From positions 124,001-188,000 of the forward strand of contig NZ_FCOI02000012.1 in assembly GCF_001544795.2 (NCBI RefSeq): a stretch of 64,000 nt of DNA, in the 5' to 3' direction. The notes under the pieces were generated by a model. It did not search any database. It was not told where the DNA came from and saw only the letters and a program-made list of their open reading frames with translations. Both the position numbers and the translations under genes were made by a program. Positions 55,572 to 64,000 of the stretch are shown piece by piece; positions within the stretch are counted from its first letter, which is position 1, and every line of letters begins with the position of its first letter. The stretch is from Caballeronia temeraria. GTDB lineage: Bacteria; Pseudomonadota; Gammaproteobacteria; Burkholderiales; Burkholderiaceae.

Positions 55572-56135
55572 TCATGCCGCGCTCGCGGGCCACGGACGCA
55601 TGATGTAGCGCGCCGCCCGGTGCAGCGTGGCATCGTCGGTGAGAATGCGCGCCGGACAGCCCGCCACGGTGACATTGGGCGGAATGTCCTTCGTCACGAT
55701 GCTGCCCGCGCCGATCGTGACGTTATCGCCGATGACCACGTCCTCCACAATGCAGACGTTCGGCCCGATATACACGTTGTCGCCGATGGTCGCCGCCTTG
55801 CCTTCGTTCGATCCGATCGTCACGCCCTGGGAGATGTTGCAGTTCGCGCCGATGACAGCCGTCGGATTGACCGCGATCGTGCCGATATGACTGATATAAA
55901 AGCCCGGACCGATCTTCGTGCGCGGGCTGATCACGAAGCCGAAGCGCCGCTGCTTCAGGCGCACGATGTGGTTGAGCACGAGGCTCACGGGCCGCGACGA
56001 CGCCGCGCTCGCCAGCCGCAGCCAGAACATGTAGTTGAAGCCCTCGTTGAGCATCAGTTGCTCCATGAGCGCCATCAGGCTGTACTCGCCGGTGTAGCGA
56101 TAGAGATCGCTTTTGATCAGGTCGAAGGTCTTCAT
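55572..56135 (-). CDS. Hexapeptide-repeat acetyltransferase (serine acetyltransferase-like)
   Basis: 187 residues: a short helical N-terminus (DLIKSDLYRYTGEYSLMALM) and a left-handed beta-helix of hexapeptide repeats with GPGFYISHIGTIAVNPTAVI and NISQGVTIGSNEGKAATIGD. Similar to EpsC/colanic-acid and CysE-like transferases in polysaccharide loci. No membrane segment. Probably acetylates a sugar nucleotide or repeat-unit residue. Leftward, 169 bases upstream of the flippase gene. Confidence 0.85.
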   Translation of the reverse strand: MKTFDLIKSDLYRYTGEYSLMALMEQLMLNEGFNYMFWLRLASAASSRPVSLVLNHIVRLKQRRFGFVISPRTKIGPGFYISHIGTIAVNPTAVIGANCNISQGVTIGSNEGKAATIGDNVYIGPNVCIVEDVVIGDNVTIGAGSIVTKDIPPNVTVAGCPARILTDDATLHRAARYIMRPWPASAA

Positions 56136-57264
56136 CGCAGCGGATCCGCTGGTTTGCGTAATTTCTTGTAATACCTCGGGCCGTAATCGGCGCTCCCGTC
56201 GTGCGCGCGGCGAACGACGTCAGCCTGAGAGTAGAACAGTTGTCCGGAATTTTCGGTGCGAAAAGGAACATATGACCGAAACGCAAAAGGAAAGGATTTT
56301 CAATCCGGCGATTTTCTTCTGATGAATAAATCGATCTTCTTTAATCAGATCATTAGAATCTGATCCGTATGGCCGGCAACACGCGGCAGAACGGCAGTTT
56401 CAACCACCCTCGTAGAAACCCGATAGGGGTTACTACTGTAGGGTCTTTTGTCTTTTGAATAAAAAAATTTTTGAGGCAGCACTTACAAAATCGGGAGACC
56501 GGTAAAAAAAGCGCTCAGCGCAGCTTACTTACATGTAATTTTGGCAATAAAGACCTGCGCGACGGACGGTTTTGGTGCGTGCGGTCTTAACCGTCAGCGG
56601 GCTAGGCGATCAATAAAGCGAAACGATGTCGCCAACTGTGCCCGTTTCGGCATACGAAAGGCGCCCCGTCAGCCCTTACGGGGCCTCCCGGCACGATCTG
56701 GCACGCAATCCGGGAGTGATCGTTCGTATGGCGAAAATCTAATCTTCATAAGAATATTAATCGTCGTATTGAATGCGGATTAAAGTGGTGTTATTCATCT
56801 ACGGTATTAACATTTAAAAACGCGTAGATTAATTCACTCTTGGCGGATTAAAAGAGAAAACAGTCAGCATTAAAGTCGCGAAAAAGGAAAATAAAAAGTT
56901 ACAAGCGTACATTTAGTAACAAGTGTCGGGTAGAAGCGCCTGGTAACAATCTGTAGTATTTAAAAAAGACGGTAATTACTGCCGTCGAGACTTAGTGCCC
57001 ATCAGCCCGTTCGCGGGACCATCGGGTACGAGGTGAATGGTTCATCCGGATATCTGGTTTTTCCAATCCCGAAGTCGCCCTGTTTTTCGCCGAGATGCCT
57101 TTCGGAGTCGCCGTGTGCGGCTGTGGAACGCTGGCCGGCGCAATCGTTTGCGCCTGCTTGACTTGCGTTGGTTATCTCATTGCCCATAAAGAAACGTTGC
57201 GTGCGGCCGTTGCCGCAAGAACGGGTTCGCCCGTCGAGAACGCACGATCAAACCGGAAAGACTC
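56136..57264. promoter_or_regulatory. Long AT-rich control region upstream of the second beta-helix gene
   Basis: About 1.13 kb with no supportable gene. The stretch 56,300-57,000 is much richer in A/T than the rest of the window. It contains a terminator-like stem GCCCCGT-8-ACGGGGC (56663-56684, no T run), and CTAC-T-GTAG (56433-56441) next to AGGGGTTAC. Such length suggests a heavily regulated or long-leader promoter for the 57265 gene, or decayed genes; a small RNA is possible but not shown. Confidence 0.45.
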
Positions 57265-58476
57265 ATGCTTTCGAATAACACTCAGGCAGACACCCAGGCA
57301 GACAACACCGTCGTCGACTCCCGCATCGCAACCCGTCGCAAGCTGCTGACCTCGCTCATCGCGGGCAGCGGCGCCTTCGTTCTCGCCGCCTGCGGCGGCG
57401 GCGGCGACAACTCGGTCGCTGATTCGGTCGCAGATCGCTGGAGAAAGCGCAACACCGGCAGCGGCGCCTCCCCGGCGACGCCCGCAAGCTCGGCCTCGTC
57501 GGCCAGCGCCACGACGACGGCGAGCGCGCCCGCCGCGGCCAGCTCGACGAACGCCGCCAGCACCAGCACCGCCGGCACCATCGCTGCTTCGTCGTTCGGC
57601 GTGAAGGCCGATGGCAAGACCAACGACCGCGCCGCGCTGCAGGCCGCCATCGACGGTTCTGTCGGCCAGATTCTCGTGATCTCGGGTCAGGTCCGCATGG
57701 ACACGACCGGTCTGAAGCTGCGCACGAACAGCCACATCCGCTTCGCGTCGGGCGCTTCGATCAAGCTGCTGCCGCACAACGCCGACATCTATCAGATGAT
57801 GCTCATCGAAGACGTGAGCAACGTCATCGTCGAGAATGCGTATCTCGACGGCAGCAAGGAGCTGAATTCGGCTTCGGGCGGCGAGCACGGCATGGGCTTC
57901 TCGATCATCGGCGGCCAGAACGTGCACCTGATCGCGCCGACCACGATCAACACGTGGGGCGACGGCATCTACATCAACGACAGCCAGACGAAGAAGAACA
58001 CGCCGACGTACAACCTGCTCGTCGACAACCACAAAGCCGACGGCTGCCGCCGTCAGGGCGTGTCGATCATCTCGGGCGACACGATCACGTTCAACAGCCC
58101 GGTGTGGCAGAACATCAACGGCACGGCGCCGGCATGCGGTCTCGATTTCGAACCGAACGACAACTCGGCCGTGTTCAAGAGCATCACGATCAACAGCCCG
58201 ACGACGGCGAACTGCAAGGGCGGCGGCATCAACGTGTGGTTCGGCTCGCTGCCGGGTCCGATCAGCAAGACGGTCACGATCGCGATCAACAACCACGTCG
58301 ACACGACGAGCCAGGGCGGTTCGTTCGCTGTGCAGGGTCTGTCGCTCAACGGCTACATCGTGAACGGCCAGATCAGCAGCACGAATCCGAAGTGGAAGTA
58401 CCCGCTGATCGTCGAGCAGTGGGACAACAACGGTCCGCGGATCAACGTTCAGAATCCGACGATCGTCAAGTCGTAA
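57265..58476 (+). CDS. Tat-type lipoprotein with beta-helix domain, candidate polysaccharide lyase/hydrolase 2
   Basis: 403 residues. The signal has a twin-arginine pair (ATRRKLLTSLIAGSG) and a lipobox (VLAACGGGG), so it may be exported folded and lipidated. A Ser/Ala/Thr-rich linker of about 60 residues leads to a beta-helix domain (SFGVKADGKTNDRAALQAAI onward) closely matching the 48776 protein: NSHIRFASGASIKLLPHN, GDGIYIND, CRRQGVSIISG, GLDFEPN. It likely acts on the same polymer at the membrane surface. Preceded by a 1.1-kb AT-rich region and followed by a strong terminator, so it is its own transcription unit. Confidence 0.8.
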   Translation: MLSNNTQADTQADNTVVDSRIATRRKLLTSLIAGSGAFVLAACGGGGDNSVADSVADRWRKRNTGSGASPATPASSASSASATTTASAPAAASSTNAASTSTAGTIAASSFGVKADGKTNDRAALQAAIDGSVGQILVISGQVRMDTTGLKLRTNSHIRFASGASIKLLPHNADIYQMMLIEDVSNVIVENAYLDGSKELNSASGGEHGMGFSIIGGQNVHLIAPTTINTWGDGIYINDSQTKKNTPTYNLLVDNHKADGCRRQGVSIISGDTITFNSPVWQNINGTAPACGLDFEPNDNSAVFKSITINSPTTANCKGGGINVWFGSLPGPISKTVTIAINNHVDTTSQGGSFAVQGLSLNGYIVNGQISSTNPKWKYPLIVEQWDNNGPRINVQNPTIVKS

Positions 58477-58493
58477 TCGGCGACGAAAGGAAC

Positions 58494-58530
58494 AACGCCA
58501 TGCGGGAAGGTTTTCCGCATGGCGTTTTTT
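58494..58530 (+). terminator. Rho-independent terminator of the second beta-helix gene
   Basis: Stem AACGCCATGCGG ... CCGCATGGCGTT followed by a T run, 18 bases after the stop codon. Confidence 0.88.
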
Positions 58531-58544
58531 GCTTTTCGCGCCGC

Positions 58545-59756
58545 TTACTTGAACCAGCCGAGATTCACCGAATTGGCGATGGCCTGCAAGCCCGCCTGAT
58601 TCGGGTGCAGATGGTCGCCGCTGTCGTACGCGCCGAGCATCGCCGGCGGATTGGCCGGATCGCCTAGCGCGGCGGCCTGATCGAGCACGGCGTCGCAGCC
58701 GCTATCGGATGTCGCGACGAACGCGTTGACCGCCGCGCGCGTCGCCTCGATGTCCGCCGTCCACGACGACACGCCCTCGAACGGCGTGAGCGTCGAGCAG
58801 ATCACCTTGACGCCCGCCGCGTGCGCGCTCTGCGTCAGTTGCGCGAACGCGCTCTCCAGGCGCGCGGCGGTCGGTGGCGAGCCGCCGATCAGGTTGTTCA
58901 CGGCGTCGTCGGAAATGATGACCCACTTGACGTTGTACTGGTCGAGCACGTCGCGCTGAAAGCGCGTGAGGCCTGCATCGCCGGCGCCGTTCGTGAAGAA
59001 ATCGTTGCCGGAGATGCCCTGATTCAACACGCCGATCGTCATGCCGGCCTGCTGCAAACGCGCGGCCAGCAGATCGGGCCAGCGGCCGTTGGTGTTCGGC
59101 GACGAAGCGATGCCGTCCGTGATCGACGCGCCGAACGCGACCACCGTGCCCGTCGTGCTGGCGTTCTGCACGACGACATCGGTGAGGAAGTAGTAGGACT
59201 GCGCGCCGAGCGCATTCACCACGCCGCCGGTGAACTCGGTGTCGGCGCTCACGTCGCCGGGCGCGATGTACACGTCCTGCAGGCCTTCGATGTGACCGGT
59301 CGTTTCCATCGGCGTCTGTTGCGGAAGATAGGCGCTGACGACGATGTCCGTGAGCGCGGGCACCTGAAAGGCGACCGGATCGCTCATCATCACGCGGCCC
59401 GGCGGGATCGTGACGAAGGACTGACCGCTGAATGTGACGGCCTTGTCGGTGCCGGCCACGGTGCGCTTGCCGCTCGCCCGCAATGCGATGTGCACGTCGC
59501 CGATCACGAGCGGGTCGCTGCCGTACTGATTCGAAAATTGCACGCCGACGGCCGTCCCGCCGATGCTCGTGTGCACGACCTGCCGAATCGTCTGATTGTT
59601 GAAGCCGCCGTCGCCGGTGATCATCGGCGCGGTGCTCCAGGTGCCGGTCCACGGCAAGGTGGCGCTGATGCTCTGCGCGAAACTGGACGATGCAACGGGC
59701 AAGGTGAGCGCCGTGGCCACGAGGGCTCGCCTGAGGCGAGGAAATCGCTTGTTCAA
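58545..59756 (-). CDS. Secreted SGNH/GDSL-family esterase
   Basis: 403 residues with a signal peptide (ALVATALTLPVASSSFAQ). An N-terminal beta domain of about 180 residues is followed by the SGNH hydrolase: block I VVAFGASITDG (nucleophile Ser), block II NQGISGNDF, block III-like ISDDAVNNL and block V DHLHPN (Asp/His). Starts at a TTG codon with GGAG upstream; no ATG or GTG fits. Probably a periplasmic or extracellular acyl esterase; position suggests removal of acetyl groups from the exopolysaccharide. Convergent with the beta-helix gene. Confidence 0.85.
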   Translation of the reverse strand: MNKRFPRLRRALVATALTLPVASSSFAQSISATLPWTGTWSTAPMITGDGGFNNQTIRQVVHTSIGGTAVGVQFSNQYGSDPLVIGDVHIALRASGKRTVAGTDKAVTFSGQSFVTIPPGRVMMSDPVAFQVPALTDIVVSAYLPQQTPMETTGHIEGLQDVYIAPGDVSADTEFTGGVVNALGAQSYYFLTDVVVQNASTTGTVVAFGASITDGIASSPNTNGRWPDLLAARLQQAGMTIGVLNQGISGNDFFTNGAGDAGLTRFQRDVLDQYNVKWVIISDDAVNNLIGGSPPTAARLESAFAQLTQSAHAAGVKVICSTLTPFEGVSSWTADIEATRAAVNAFVATSDSGCDAVLDQAAALGDPANPPAMLGAYDSGDHLHPNQAGLQAIANSVNLGWFK

Positions 59757-60062
59757 CTTGTTCTCCGAAACCCAGTCGGGTAGAAAGTGGACGGTTTCGC
59801 GTCACGCGAAGGCCGTCTGCGGTAAGGGGAAGCTCGGCGGGACCGGTTTCCACTCGTTTGACCGGCGTGTGTGGCCACATCACGCCGTTGTGCGCGGCGA
59901 AATCGTGCGTTGCTCTGTTTCGCCTTGGTGAATCGGAGCACCATTTGCGCGCGTGAACTGTGCGCGCACGCTCATATCGGAGGAAAGCCGATTTTTTGCA
60001 TGGATACGCTGCAACTAACCGTCTCGTTCTGACGCCCGCTTCATATGCGGGCATCGTGAACG
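59757..60062. other. Intergenic region, 306 bases
   Basis: Upstream of the SGNH gene and downstream of the penicillin-binding protein gene, both leftward. It holds a perfect inverted repeat TTCGCG-TCA-CGCGAA (59796-59810), a possible operator for the SGNH gene. No gene or clear terminator. Confidence 0.4.
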
Positions 60063-62411
60063 TTACGGCTGGGCGGCGGAGGCGGGCGCCGCATCGCTTG
60101 CGCTCGCATCGGGCGAGGGCAGGATCGGCGGCATCGTCGTGAAGACCGGCGGCTGCGGCGGTTCTTCGGTCACTTCGGCTACCGGCTCCGAAGGCGCGCG
60201 CTTCGCCCGCACCGGATGCTGCGCCGTCGTCTGAGCCGTTTTCGGCTTGGCCGGTTTCGGCGCTTTCGAGAACGTCTCGTCGAACCAGGTCGTGACGCTC
60301 GCGAGCATCGTCTGGAAGATGCCCGGCGTTTCCTGCGTGTCGAAGCGCGTGCGTGCATCGATCAGATGCGAGCGCAGCGAACGCTGCATGAAATCGCCGA
60401 CGATCGGCAGTGCGCTATGCGCGCCTTGTCCCCAGTAATCGCTGCGCAGCGTGACGCGGCTGTCGTTGAAGCCGACCCACGCGCCCGCGACAAGCTGCGG
60501 ATGCATCAGGATGAACCAGCCGTCCGCGTTGTCCTGCGTCGTGCCGGTCTTGCCGGCCACGTCCGCGCGGATGCCGAAGCGCGTGCGGATCGTCGTGCCG
60601 GTGCCGCGATTGATGACGTCGCGCATCACGTCGACGAGCTTGCGGGTCGCATCGACGGACAGCGCACGCTCGGGCGCGCTCTCGAACTGCGCGAGGACCT
60701 CGCCGTCCTTGTTCTCGATGCGCGTGACGAGCAGCGGCTCTATATAACTACCGTCGTTCGCGATGGTGCCGTACGCCGACACCATCTCCTTCAGCGTGAC
60801 CGGGCTCGTGCCAAGCGCGAGCGACGGCACCACGTCGAGATGACTTTCGCGCACGCCCATGTCGCGTGCGAGGCGCGCCACGCGTCCTGGCCCGACCTGT
60901 TCCATCAGTTGCGCGGTGATGCGGTTCTTCGAATACGCGATGCCGTCGCGCAGGCTCACGGGACGGCCCGACGGCGGCGAGTCGTCGGTCGGGCGCCAGA
61001 TTTCGTCGCCGCGAATCGGAATTTCGACGGCCTGATCGACGAACGTGTCGGTCGGCTTCGCGCCGCGCTCGAATGCCGCGCCGTAGACGAAGGGCTTGAA
61101 GGTCGAGCCGGGCTGGCGGCGCGCCTGCGCGACGTGATCGAACGGGTCCTGCGTAAAGTCGCGGCTGCCGACCCACGCCTTAATCTGACTGTTGCGCGGA
61201 TCGATCGCGAGGAAAGCGGCCTGCACGCGCGTCTTGTTCTCGCACAGCGCCTGCATGAACGCGCGGTCCGAGCCGAGTTTCTTCACGGCGTCGGCGTCAC
61301 TTTCTCCGCTCGTGCGCAGCGCGCGATACGGGTCCGACTCGCGGATGAACGCATGCGCGAGATCCGCGTTCGCATTCGCGCAGCCCGCGCGTCCGCCCCA
61401 CGCCGCATTGGCGATCGATTGCAACTGATTGCCTTGCAGCGCGAGCGCGCTCGTCGCCATCGACTGCAAGCGCGAATCGATGGTCGTGCGCACGACGAGA
61501 CCATCGGAATAGATGTTGTAGTCGTTGTCGTCGGCCCAGCCGATCAGCCATTTGCGCAACTGCTGCGCGAAGTGCGGCGCGCGGCCTGGCTCTTCCGTCT
61601 GCCGTTCGAAGTCGATGCGCAGCGGACGTTTCATGAGCGCATCAAGCTTCGCCGCCGGCAAGTGGCCGAACTTCACCATCTGCCCGAGCACGATATTGCG
61701 CCGGTCGAGCGCGCGCTCCGGATTGATCACCGGGTTGTAGTAACTGTTGCCCTTCAACATGCCGATGAGCGTCGCGCTCTCGAGCACGTCGAGCTGGCCG
61801 GCGGATTTGTCGAAGTACGTGCGCGCGGCCATTTCGATGCCGTACGCGTTGTAGAGAAACGGCACCGTGTTCAGATAGGTTTCGAGGATCTCGTCCTTCG
61901 AATAGAGCGCCTCGATCTTGAACGCGGTGATCGCTTCCTTCAGCTTGCGCGTGATCGTCTGCGAGCGGCCGATTTCCTCGGGATACAGATTGCGCGCGAG
62001 CTGCTGCGTGAGCGTCGAGCCGCCTTGCCGGTCGCCCGAGAACGTATGCAGCGCCGCGCCCGCCGTGCGCCGGAAATCGATGCCGTGGTGCTGATAGAAA
62101 CGCCGGTCTTCCGTCGCGATGAGCGCGTCGATCACTTGCGGCGATATCTGCCTGAGGCTCACCCATTCGCGATGCGTCGGCTTGAATTCGGCGAGCAGCT
62201 TGCCGTCGGCGGAATAGATCTGCGCGGGCTGGTCGACCTTGGCCTTGCGGATATCGCGGATGCCGGGCGTGAACGGAATCAGCACCAGCACGTAGAGAAG
62301 AAAGAGCGCGGGCAACAGGAGCAGCGTGCGCGCACGCAGATGCGGACGCAGCCGCGACGCGAGGCGAGCCAGAATCGCCTTGGCCAGGGCTTTGAAATCG
62401 GACGCGGTCAC
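60063..62411 (-). CDS. Bifunctional (class A) penicillin-binding protein
   Basis: Peptidoglycan synthase of 782 residues with one N-terminal membrane helix (about 30-48). GT51 glycosyltransferase motifs: EDRRFYQHHGID with the catalytic Glu, QGGSTLTQQLARNL and RKLKEAITAFKIE. Transpeptidase motifs: PGSTFKPFVY (nucleophile Ser, Lys), YSKNRITAQL and AGKTGTTQDN. The C-terminus is a disordered Pro/Ala tail. The start GTG 62411 has no good ribosome site. Close to the PbpC/PBP1 group; whether this copy on a secondary replicon is essential cannot be told. Confidence 0.9.
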   Translation of the reverse strand: MTASDFKALAKAILARLASRLRPHLRARTLLLLPALFLLYVLVLIPFTPGIRDIRKAKVDQPAQIYSADGKLLAEFKPTHREWVSLRQISPQVIDALIATEDRRFYQHHGIDFRRTAGAALHTFSGDRQGGSTLTQQLARNLYPEEIGRSQTITRKLKEAITAFKIEALYSKDEILETYLNTVPFLYNAYGIEMAARTYFDKSAGQLDVLESATLIGMLKGNSYYNPVINPERALDRRNIVLGQMVKFGHLPAAKLDALMKRPLRIDFERQTEEPGRAPHFAQQLRKWLIGWADDNDYNIYSDGLVVRTTIDSRLQSMATSALALQGNQLQSIANAAWGGRAGCANANADLAHAFIRESDPYRALRTSGESDADAVKKLGSDRAFMQALCENKTRVQAAFLAIDPRNSQIKAWVGSRDFTQDPFDHVAQARRQPGSTFKPFVYGAAFERGAKPTDTFVDQAVEIPIRGDEIWRPTDDSPPSGRPVSLRDGIAYSKNRITAQLMEQVGPGRVARLARDMGVRESHLDVVPSLALGTSPVTLKEMVSAYGTIANDGSYIEPLLVTRIENKDGEVLAQFESAPERALSVDATRKLVDVMRDVINRGTGTTIRTRFGIRADVAGKTGTTQDNADGWFILMHPQLVAGAWVGFNDSRVTLRSDYWGQGAHSALPIVGDFMQRSLRSHLIDARTRFDTQETPGIFQTMLASVTTWFDETFSKAPKPAKPKTAQTTAQHPVRAKRAPSEPVAEVTEEPPQPPVFTTMPPILPSPDASASDAAPASAAQP

Positions 62412-62494
62412 AACGAAACGGGCTGCCCAGACATGGAAAACCCTGAATCGTAGCGTAATTTTTCAGCAGGTCTTTTGCAAAAGTGTCTTTGACG

Positions 62495-63022
62495 CTACAC
62501 CGCGCGCGTTCCCGCCGATTCGCCGATCGGAAACGCCGTCGTCGAGAGCACCTCGCGCAGCACGACAAAAGTGCGGATCTGCCGCACGCCGGGCAGGTAG
62601 AGCAGCTTTTCGGCGTGCAAGCGGTTGAAGCTCTCGCTGTCGCGCGTGCGGATCAGCATGAAGAAGTCGAACTCGCCCGTGACGACGTGGCATTCCATGC
62701 AGCCGGGCACTTTCTGCGCGGCTTTTTCGAAGGCGTCGAAGGAGTCGGGCGTCGAGCGGTCGAGGATCACGCCGATTAGAACGAGCATGCCGGCATCGAG
62801 CGCTTTCGGATCGAGCAGCGCGACGGTCGCGCGGATGAGGCCCGCTTCGCGCAGCCGTTCGACGCGGCGCAGGCACGCGGGCGGACTCAGATTGACCTTC
62901 TCCGCGAGCGCGACGTTCGAGATCGATGCATCGCGCTGCAACTGACGCAGGATCGCCCGATCGACGCGATCCGTCTGGACGCTTGCCGGATGCGGGTTTG
63001 GGGCGGGTGTGGTTTTTTTCAT
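62495..63022 (-). CDS. acdR: Lrp/AsnC-family regulator of ACC deaminase
   Basis: 175 residues. Winged helix (ISNVALAEKVNLSPPACLRR) at about 25-75 and the RAM/AsnC ligand domain (GMLVLIGVILDR, VPGCMECHVVTGEFDFFMLI). Located divergently 153 bases from acdS, the standard arrangement for AcdR, which activates acdS when ACC is present. ATG 63022 is used; an upstream extension is rejected. Confidence 0.9.
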   Translation of the reverse strand: MKKTTPAPNPHPASVQTDRVDRAILRQLQRDASISNVALAEKVNLSPPACLRRVERLREAGLIRATVALLDPKALDAGMLVLIGVILDRSTPDSFDAFEKAAQKVPGCMECHVVTGEFDFFMLIRTRDSESFNRLHAEKLLYLPGVRQIRTFVVLREVLSTTAFPIGESAGTRAV

Positions 63023-63175
63023 TGCTTCAATGTACTTCGATGCGAAATAAAAGTCGGCCAACGGGCGTTTGCATAAGAAAACGTTAGGCTGAAGCCAATT
63101 TTTTTGCAACCCGGCCGAACACGAGAATCTCTACGATTCCGTTCATGCAGTCCCACCATCACGAGGATGCCGACC
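63023..63175. promoter_or_regulatory. acdR-acdS divergent promoter region
   Basis: 153 bases that must contain both promoters and the AcdR site. An AT-rich segment (CCAATTTTTTTGC near 63097-63109) lies in the middle. No exact Lrp-box or CRP/FNR box was identified by eye. Confidence 0.5.
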
Positions 63176-64000
63176 ATGAACCTGCAACGTTTCCCGCGTT
63201 ATCCGCTCACCTTCGGACCGACGCCCATCCAGCCGCTCAAGCGTCTTTCCGCGCATCTCGGCGGCAAGGTCGAGTTGTATGCGAAGCGCGAGGACTGCAA
63301 CAGCGGCCTCGCGTTCGGCGGCAACAAGACGCGCAAGCTCGAATATCTGATTCCCGAGGCGATCGCGGAAGGCTGCGACACGCTCGTGTCCATCGGCGGC
63401 GTGCAGTCGAACCAGACGCGCCAGGTTGCGGCGGTCGCGGCGCATCTCGGCATGAAGTGCGTGCTCGTGCAGGAAAACTGGGTCAATTACTCCGATGCCG
63501 TCTATGACCGCGTCGGCAATATCCAGATGTCGCGGATGATGGGCGCGGACGTGCGCCTCGTCGCCGATGGCTTCGATATCGGCATCCGCAAAAGCTGGCA
63601 GGACGCGATGGAAAGCGTGCGCGCGGCGGGCGGCAAGCCGTTTCCGGTTCCGGCGGGTTGCTCGGAGCATCCGCTGGGCGGTCTCGGTTTTGTCGGCTTC
63701 GCGGAGGAAGTGCGCGCGCAGGAAACGGAGCTGGGCTTCAAGTTCGATTACATCGTCGTGTGCTCGGTGACGGGCAGCACGCAGGCGGGCATGGTCGTCG
63801 GCTTCGCGGCGGATGGGCGGGCGCGGCGCGTGATCGGCATCGATGCATCGGCGAAAGCGGAGCAGACGCACGAGCAGATTCTGCGCATCGCGAAGCACAC
63901 GGCTGAACTCGTCGATCTCGGGCAGGACATCACGCGCGATGACGTGATTCTCGATACGCGCTTCGGCGGTCCTGAATACGGCCTGCCGAACGAAGGCACG
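63176..64000 (+). CDS. acdS: 1-Aminocyclopropane-1-carboxylate deaminase, 3' end missing
   Basis: PLP enzyme that splits the plant ethylene precursor ACC into 2-oxobutanoate and ammonia. 275 of about 338 residues are in the window. The start [19 protein letters not shown] is diagnostic. The PLP lysine is in [11 protein letters not shown] (about residue 51) and the nucleophile Ser in [11 protein letters not shown] (about 78). [10 protein letters not shown] is the phosphate-binding loop. The Tyr/Glu pair near 294-295 that separates true deaminase from D-cysteine desulfhydrase lies outside the window. Adjacent acdR strengthens the call. Confidence 0.95.
   Translation, partial: MNLQRFPRYPLTFGPTPIQPLKRLSAHLGGKVELYAKREDCNSGLAFGGNKTRKLEYLIPEAIAEGCDTLVSIGGVQSNQTRQVAAVAAHLGMKCVLVQENWVNYSDAVYDRVGNIQMSRMMGADVRLVADGFDIGIRKSWQDAMESVRAAGGKPFPVPAGCSEHPLGGLGFVGFAEEVRAQETELGFKFDYIVVCSVTGSTQAGMVVGFAADGRARRVIGIDASAKAEQTHEQILRIAKHTAELVDLGQDITRDDVILDTRFGGPEYGLPNEGT

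Noticed and set aside
56663..56684. GC-rich hairpin as a terminator of a small RNA
   Set aside because: No T run follows and no promoter could be placed, so only noted as a hairpin.
56689..56716. TGGCACG repeats considered as sigma54 promoter
   Set aside because: The GG and GC elements are not at the required 10-base spacing.
60216..62453. 745-codon rightward open frame
   Set aside because: Antisense shadow of the penicillin-binding protein gene, which has all catalytic motifs.
1..64000. CRISPR arrays, tRNA and rRNA genes
   Set aside because: No regularly spaced repeats, cloverleaf sequences or rRNA signatures were seen by eye.

Overview
The window is high-GC DNA from a multi-replicon betaproteobacterium of the Burkholderia / Paraburkholderia / Caballeronia group. 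This is inferred from three things: the AcdR-AcdS pair, the gene style (many ATGA overlaps and GGAG-type ribosome sites), and a complete RepB-ParA-ParB replication/partition module with iterons. The window therefore appears to carry the origin of a secondary chromosome, chromid or megaplasmid. No tRNA, rRNA, CRISPR array or intact insertion sequence was seen.

Region 1 (1-2300) is the end of a sugar ABC transporter (permease cut by the window edge, single-domain ATPase) and a FadR-type GntR regulator. Region 2 (2.5-3.9 kb) is a secreted glycosidase-like lipoprotein. Region 3 (3.9-14.9 kb) is a catabolic locus of ten genes read leftward. Its core is the hydroquinone pathway: two-subunit hydroquinone 1,2-dioxygenase, 4-hydroxymuconic semialdehyde dehydrogenase, maleylacetate reductase, hydroxyquinol-type intradiol dioxygenase, and a small Rieske ferredoxin. 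Ahead of it lies an unusual block: outer-membrane channel, Tat-exported flavoprotein, cytochrome c and SnoaL-like protein. AraC and LysR regulators are divergent. I propose that this front block makes hydroquinone from an unidentified cyclic precursor in the periplasm.

Region 4 (14.9-21.9 kb) holds an AEC-family permease, a small operon with a catalase-fold protein and a cytochrome c, small hypothetical genes, and a ZnuD-type zinc TonB receptor preceded by Zur-like palindromes. Region 5 (21.9-27.6 kb) is the replication module: three identical 16-bp palindromes (candidate parS), parB, parA, an origin with eight iteron copies, a DnaA box and an AT-rich stretch, and the Rep initiator. Region 6 (27.6-32.3 kb) has an MFS transporter, a small lipoprotein, a Tat-exported phospholipase C and a Nudix protein with an imperfect Nudix box.

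Region 7 (about 32.4-59.8 kb) is a large Wzx/Wzy-type exopolysaccharide locus. It encodes an initiating polyprenyl-phosphate sugar transferase, a Wzc-like tyrosine autokinase, TviB/TviC-like enzymes predicted to make UDP-GalNAcA, an AsnB-like amidotransferase, four GT4 glycosyltransferases, a beta-propeller protein, an EpsG-like polymerase, a MurJ/Wzx-like flippase, deacetylase and acyltransferases, two paralogous beta-helix proteins and a secreted SGNH esterase. No outer-membrane exporter (Wza) or Wzb phosphatase is present. The predicted product is an N-acetylgalactosaminuronic-acid-containing, possibly amidated and acylated polymer. Region 8 (60-64 kb) holds a bifunctional penicillin-binding protein and the divergent acdR/acdS pair; acdS is cut by the window edge.
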